20,885 nt of DNA, from positions 1-20,885 of the forward strand of contig JAWQRM010000626.1 of the NCBI GenBank assembly GCA_033557675.1, given 5' to 3'. Each line of letters begins with the position of its first letter. Positions within the stretch are counted from its first letter, which is position 1. This stretch comes from Coptodactyla brooksi (lineage: Eukaryota > Arthropoda > Insecta > Coleoptera > Scarabaeidae). The translations under genes and the position numbers were made by a program. Of the stretch, positions 17,501 to 20,885 are shown piece by piece. A model generated the notes under the pieces. The model worked only from the letters and a program-made list of their open reading frames with translations. It made no database searches and was not told the DNA's origin.

Positions 17501-17720
17501 TCTCTTAAAATTAGGTATAAAGAGCACTTAAATCATTTTAAAGATCAAAAACCAGAGAAATCCAATATTGCTGCCCACATGATTACTCTTAACCACAGGC
17601 TAAATAATAATATAGAATTGATTAAAGAAGTTAATTCAACTTGACGCAGCGAAAAGCCTAGAAATTTTTAAAAACAAAGATAAAATATTTAATAACGACC
17701 CTGCCCCTATACCTGCCTAG
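17501..17720 (+). pseudogene. PLE family 2 GIY-YIG endonuclease, C-terminal part, right copy
   Basis: Plus strand reads SLKIRYKEHLNHFKDQKPEK, SNIAAHMITLNHRLNNNIEL, IKEVNST and a stop. One base further on it continues DAAKSLEIFKNKDKIFNN, DPAPIPA and a stop at 17718-17720. It lacks about 11 bp (the NNLF codons) relative to the left copy and has K instead of E in the AAxSLEI block. It keeps LNNNIE, where the left copy is frameshifted, so together the copies show the ancestral layout. It lies head to head with the left copy, 4 bp apart. Confidence 0.8.
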
Positions 17721-17812
17721 ATCCTTTTTGGCCTGATTTATTTGATAAACCGAAACATATGTTGAGTTTTAAAACATTAATATAGTGGTTGAGGTGTTCA
17801 TTAGTTCTAGTG
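17721..17812 (+). mobile_element. PLE family 2 3' UTR, right copy, with half a hammerhead motif
   Basis: After the ORF the copy has lost the CTGAAGA box and 5' strand of stem II. It keeps AAACC, GAAA (17752-17755), C-ATAT-G, the triplet GTT (17761-17763) and GAG (17764-17766). Similarity to the left copy ends near 17812. Confidence 0.6.
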
Positions 17813-18464
17813 ACTACGAGACCACAGATCTTCGTTTCTTCTAAGAGGAACGTTTGCAGTTACGCATTTTCATTTCTTGAAAACTGTCATTTGATGTGTT
17901 TTCCTAGTATTCAGTGGATATTAACTTTATTGTATATAAGAAGGAAGGCTACAAATCATAAGTATTGCTTAAAACTCTCGACATGAAAACATCTACAAAT
18001 TCGATTTTGCTTATCGTGGCCTGTACAGTATAATCTAATTGTTTTCGAGTCACACTTTTTCATCATTTGAAAATCTCAATGCCATTGGAATTGTTTTTTG
18101 TTAGTAAGTCAACGAATATTAAAGTCAACTTACCATAATATGATCGTGAATTATCAAATTATTTTTCGCGTAACGCCGTTGGTGTTAATTTCTTGCCAAT
18201 TCTACAACATTTACATCTTTCTTATTGTTTTTCCATTTCAATTTTGAAAAATGCACTGCATTTACAATTCGAAGTATTTTTCCAAGATAGAAAATGAAAG
18301 ACGTGTTTTTGTTTGAAGAACTTTTGTTTGCTATAATCAAAAGACAAAGTAATAAATATCTGCTTCTCGCCTATTAACTGAATACATGTTCATTTTTGCT
18401 TAGTTACAATTTTAATGTTTGATTCGAAATGTAAATAATACGCGGTACTTACACTTTAAAGCAC
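17813..18464. other. AT-rich stretch without a recognised gene
   Basis: A 65-codon frame at 17789-17986 begins inside the PLE family 2 tail and resembles no family I know. Nothing else was recognised. Confidence 0.5.
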
Positions 18465-18530
18465 TTAATTGTGGGTTTGGAATCTGTGGTTTTGTAACAA
18501 AGTTATTTAAGCAATTTATACCACTTAATA
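18465..18530 (-). mobile_element. Small PLE family 1 UTR scrap
   Basis: GGGTTTGGAATCTGTGG and TTTTGTAACAAAGTTA match the left-arm UTR at 6215-6246 (GGGTTTGGAACCTTTGG, CTTTGTAACAAAGTAA) with a few mismatches, followed by a looser TATACCA match. No hammerhead part is present. Confidence 0.5.
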
Positions 18531-18559
18531 TTTATGAAAAAAAAAACAGTTAATTACTC

Positions 18560-19930
18560 CTATAGGAAATATGTTCTATTGGCAATTCAACTGTAGTAAT
18601 TTATAACAAAAATGTTCAGCTAAATGTAGAAGATAATTGCTAAATGATAAATAGAGTCGTCAAAGTCCATCTACTGAGGATTGGAGTTTAAATAAACATT
18701 ATTTATATCCACGCTACATATAATACAATTGGACAAAACTAATTATATCGTGTAAATATCGTATAAATATCCTTGATGTAGCAATTTTGTTAGATTGGCC
18801 GCTTTTATGTCGTTTTTAGTATTTTAATTAGTTTATGTTTTCACACCACAGCGTCATCGCTAAAACAACAGATTGCCCTTTTAAATATTGTGTAGCCACT
18901 TCTTCATTTGTTTTTGAACGTTTGGTTTTTCTTTCAAGTATATTTTAATACTTGTACACTGTAGAGCATTAGCGCGAACAACTATATTTCATAACAAAAT
19001 ATGCCTTGGACGACTTCAGTTGAACATTTACAGCATGACATGTGTCTTTTGGATTTTTAATATGAGTATGGAACTACTCGCCTACCCATAATTATCGCAT
19101 CTCTATCAGTATTGAATCTATCAGTTTCAAAATCTAAGAATTAAATTAGTTAAAAAGCAGAGCACACTAGCAGTAAAAACTAACTCGACTGCTAATTTTA
19201 GTAATAACTACATAACGTAACACGTACCTAATTATTTCTGAAGGAATCTTTTTATTGGCAATTAAATTGCAGCAATTTATACACATTTTGTGCGGCAAAC
19301 TTAAAAGTTAATTACTAAATGACAAATACCGGACAATTTTCTGTAAACTATACACACTTATATATTCACAACTATTCACACTTATGTTTTCTTTTTTACT
19401 TAGTGTTGTATATTATGAATTTGATATTATCTTTTCCTTTGTTGAACGCTGTTTTTTTAACCTTTTTCTTTTGTCGACATATTTCAGCTTAGGCTATTTT
19501 TAAAGAGTCTTTAAAAACAGCGTTAAGTTGAAATATGTCAATAAAAGGAATAATTGAAGAAATATTGTTTGTCATATATACAAAAAATAATCCTTACATC
19601 TGTAGAACTTATATTTTATATCTTCTATATCTATTGTCTTCTGTATTCTTACTGACTTGCGATAACAAATAAAATAAACATTGATGGGAACCATAATGTA
19701 ATTAATCATTGTATATATTTGTAAGAAGTGTGTGCACATTATTGTATTATATTAAATCGATTGAGATTATATTTTAATTGATCTGAACGTTGTAGGGCTA
19801 GGAGCTACATTTCATAATAAAATGTCCTTTACTATAATTGAGTAACCTAAAACACTAAAAACTAAGTCACTAATGTCACTAATCCCTATATAACATAAAA
19901 CGTAGCTAACTACATAGGGAGTCACTGCCT
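18560..19930. repeat. Old, diverged tandem duplication of about 0.7 kb
   Basis: TATTGGCAATTCAACTGTAG near 18577 matches TATTGGCAATTAAATTGCAG near 19254. TACTAAATGA/GCTAAATGATAAAT, TATTTCATAA-AAAAT-TCC (18983 and 19808) and AAAAACTAA-TC-CT (19176 and 19857) recur in the same order with a period of about 680-820 bp. No coding sequence was recognised; it may be an old non-autonomous element in two copies. Confidence 0.4.
19441..19550. repeat. Imperfect inverted repeat around ACATATTTCA
   Basis: AACGCTGTTTTT (19445) is mirrored by AAAAACAGCGTT (19514). GACATATTTCAGCTTA (19476) is mirrored by AAGTTGAAATATGTC (19526). The two pairs are in shuffled order, so it is not a simple hairpin. Confidence 0.55.
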
Positions 19931-20638
19931 CAAATTCGAAGAATGAATTAAAATAATTAAGCCAGTTTAAAAGTAAAATTCGATACAAAACATAAAATAA
20001 GCAACAGTAATTAATCATCTTTTATTTGTAAAAAATATTATTCTTTGATTAATATGTATACTCTTAAAGATCGTAACCATCCTTCCGCTTCATTCTTCTG
20101 ATGAAGCCTTACTAAGCCACGCCTCTTGCAGTCTCGTAGGAGGGGCGAATGACCAATCGAAAGATCTTCGAATATTTTCCATAATTTTCAATCATTGTCA
20201 TTTCTTTGTATTTATTAAGGTTATTTGAAACGAAATTTTAAGCAGATTTTGTGTTTTTTACTTTGTATTTTATAACACTTTAGTGTTCTTAGCATCAAGT
20301 ATTTCATCAGTTTATCTATTTCAAAAAACGGTGGTTAATATTTTACCGTCTACAAAATTACATCTGTAATATAATTTGCCATCATAAAAAAGCAACACCT
20401 TTAAATCAGAAGAACCAGAAGAGCAGTTGTGATGTATCTTAACCATGCTGTTCTTCTTAGTTTTACTATACACTTGTAGTCCTTCAGGTCATAGTGACCC
20501 GTTGTATGCAGGTACAGGGGAATTGTCAAGAATATCTCGAAATTAATATATTGTGATTTTATTACAGTACATAAACGCAAACAACGACGAAGAGCAATCT
20601 TATTACTAACAAAGGTAAAATAATAATAAATATATAAT
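19931..20638. other. AT-rich stretch without a recognised gene
   Basis: No open frame, RNA or repeat recognised. The more GC-rich patch near 20080-20160 has no identifiable content. Confidence 0.5.
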
Positions 20639-20693
20639 GTTTGTAATATTTTTTATTATAATAAAAGGTATTATAATAAAAAATATTACAAAC
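20639..20693. repeat. Perfect 25-bp inverted repeat with 5-base loop
   Basis: GTTTGTAATATTTTTTATTA plus TAATA (20639-20663) and its exact reverse complement (20669-20693) flank AAAGG. A perfect stem this long implies recent origin or ongoing correction. Confidence 0.9.
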
Positions 20694-20885
20694 ACTAAAT
20701 CTCAATGCAAGAGAGAATATTAAATAAATTCTAATGTGCATCCAGTTTCTGCCTACTCTTTACACTAATGACAATAATACACCACATGATCCTTACACAA
20801 ATATTTTATTACACTTGGAACATGTTATACTTGTTTTATTGTCACATTTTGATGGACACACATCGGATGGACACATATCGTGGTC
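20694..20885. other. AT-rich window end
   Basis: Nothing recognised. A 10-base repeat, GGACACACATCGGATGGACACATATCG-like, sits at the extreme end, where GGACACA occurs twice (20854 and 20869). Confidence 0.5.

Overview
This looks like nuclear DNA from an insect, or another arthropod. It is AT-rich and carries no intact gene, no tRNA or rRNA and no bacterial-style operon. It does carry decayed copies of animal mobile elements: a mariner, a second DDE transposon, and two families of Penelope-like retroelements (PLEs). The species cannot be told from this window. All element identities come from reading translations by eye and have not been checked by database search.

Layout. 1-238 is plain AT-rich DNA. 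239-937 is an internally deleted mariner with both terminal repeats. 938-2873 has no recognisable gene. 2874-3750 is a decayed Tc1/mariner-superfamily transposase, followed at once by a 25-bp hairpin. 3820-4994 is non-coding, with a (TA)n tract and a perfect palindrome. 4995-12602 is a complex PLE-derived region. Two arms of about 1.6 kb (4995-6586 and 9988-11620) are reverse complements of each other. Each carries the end of a PLE ORF, its 3' UTR and an unclassified repeat called X here. Between the arms lie a PLE reverse-transcriptase/GIY-YIG fragment (6605-7057), a GC-richer island that looks like host sequence (7060-9500), and another X block. A third, inverted PLE tail (11500-12602) follows. 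14600-15560 is a second GC-richer island. 17019-17812 holds two head-to-head copies of the GIY-YIG end of a second PLE family. The rest to 20885 is AT-rich, with an old tandem duplication and a perfect 25-bp hairpin.

The main result is a set of hammerhead-ribozyme-like motifs in the PLE 3' regions. Five copies belong to PLE family 1 (6287-6329, 10244-10286, 12068-12110, 12199-12236, 12503-12545) and one plus a half copy to PLE family 2 (17064-17106, 17748-17766). The family-1 motif has a CTGATGA box, a 6-bp stem II, GAAA, a tiny stem III, a GTC cleavage triplet and a matching GCTC/GAGC stem I. Three of the family-1 copies sit in one orientation within about 480 bp. Hammerheads in PLEs are known in general; the tandem arrangement and the lineage here deserve checking.

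Host genes: only two weak 53-nt candidate exons were found, one in each GC-richer island. The window may be intergenic, or inside a large intron with old transposon insertions.
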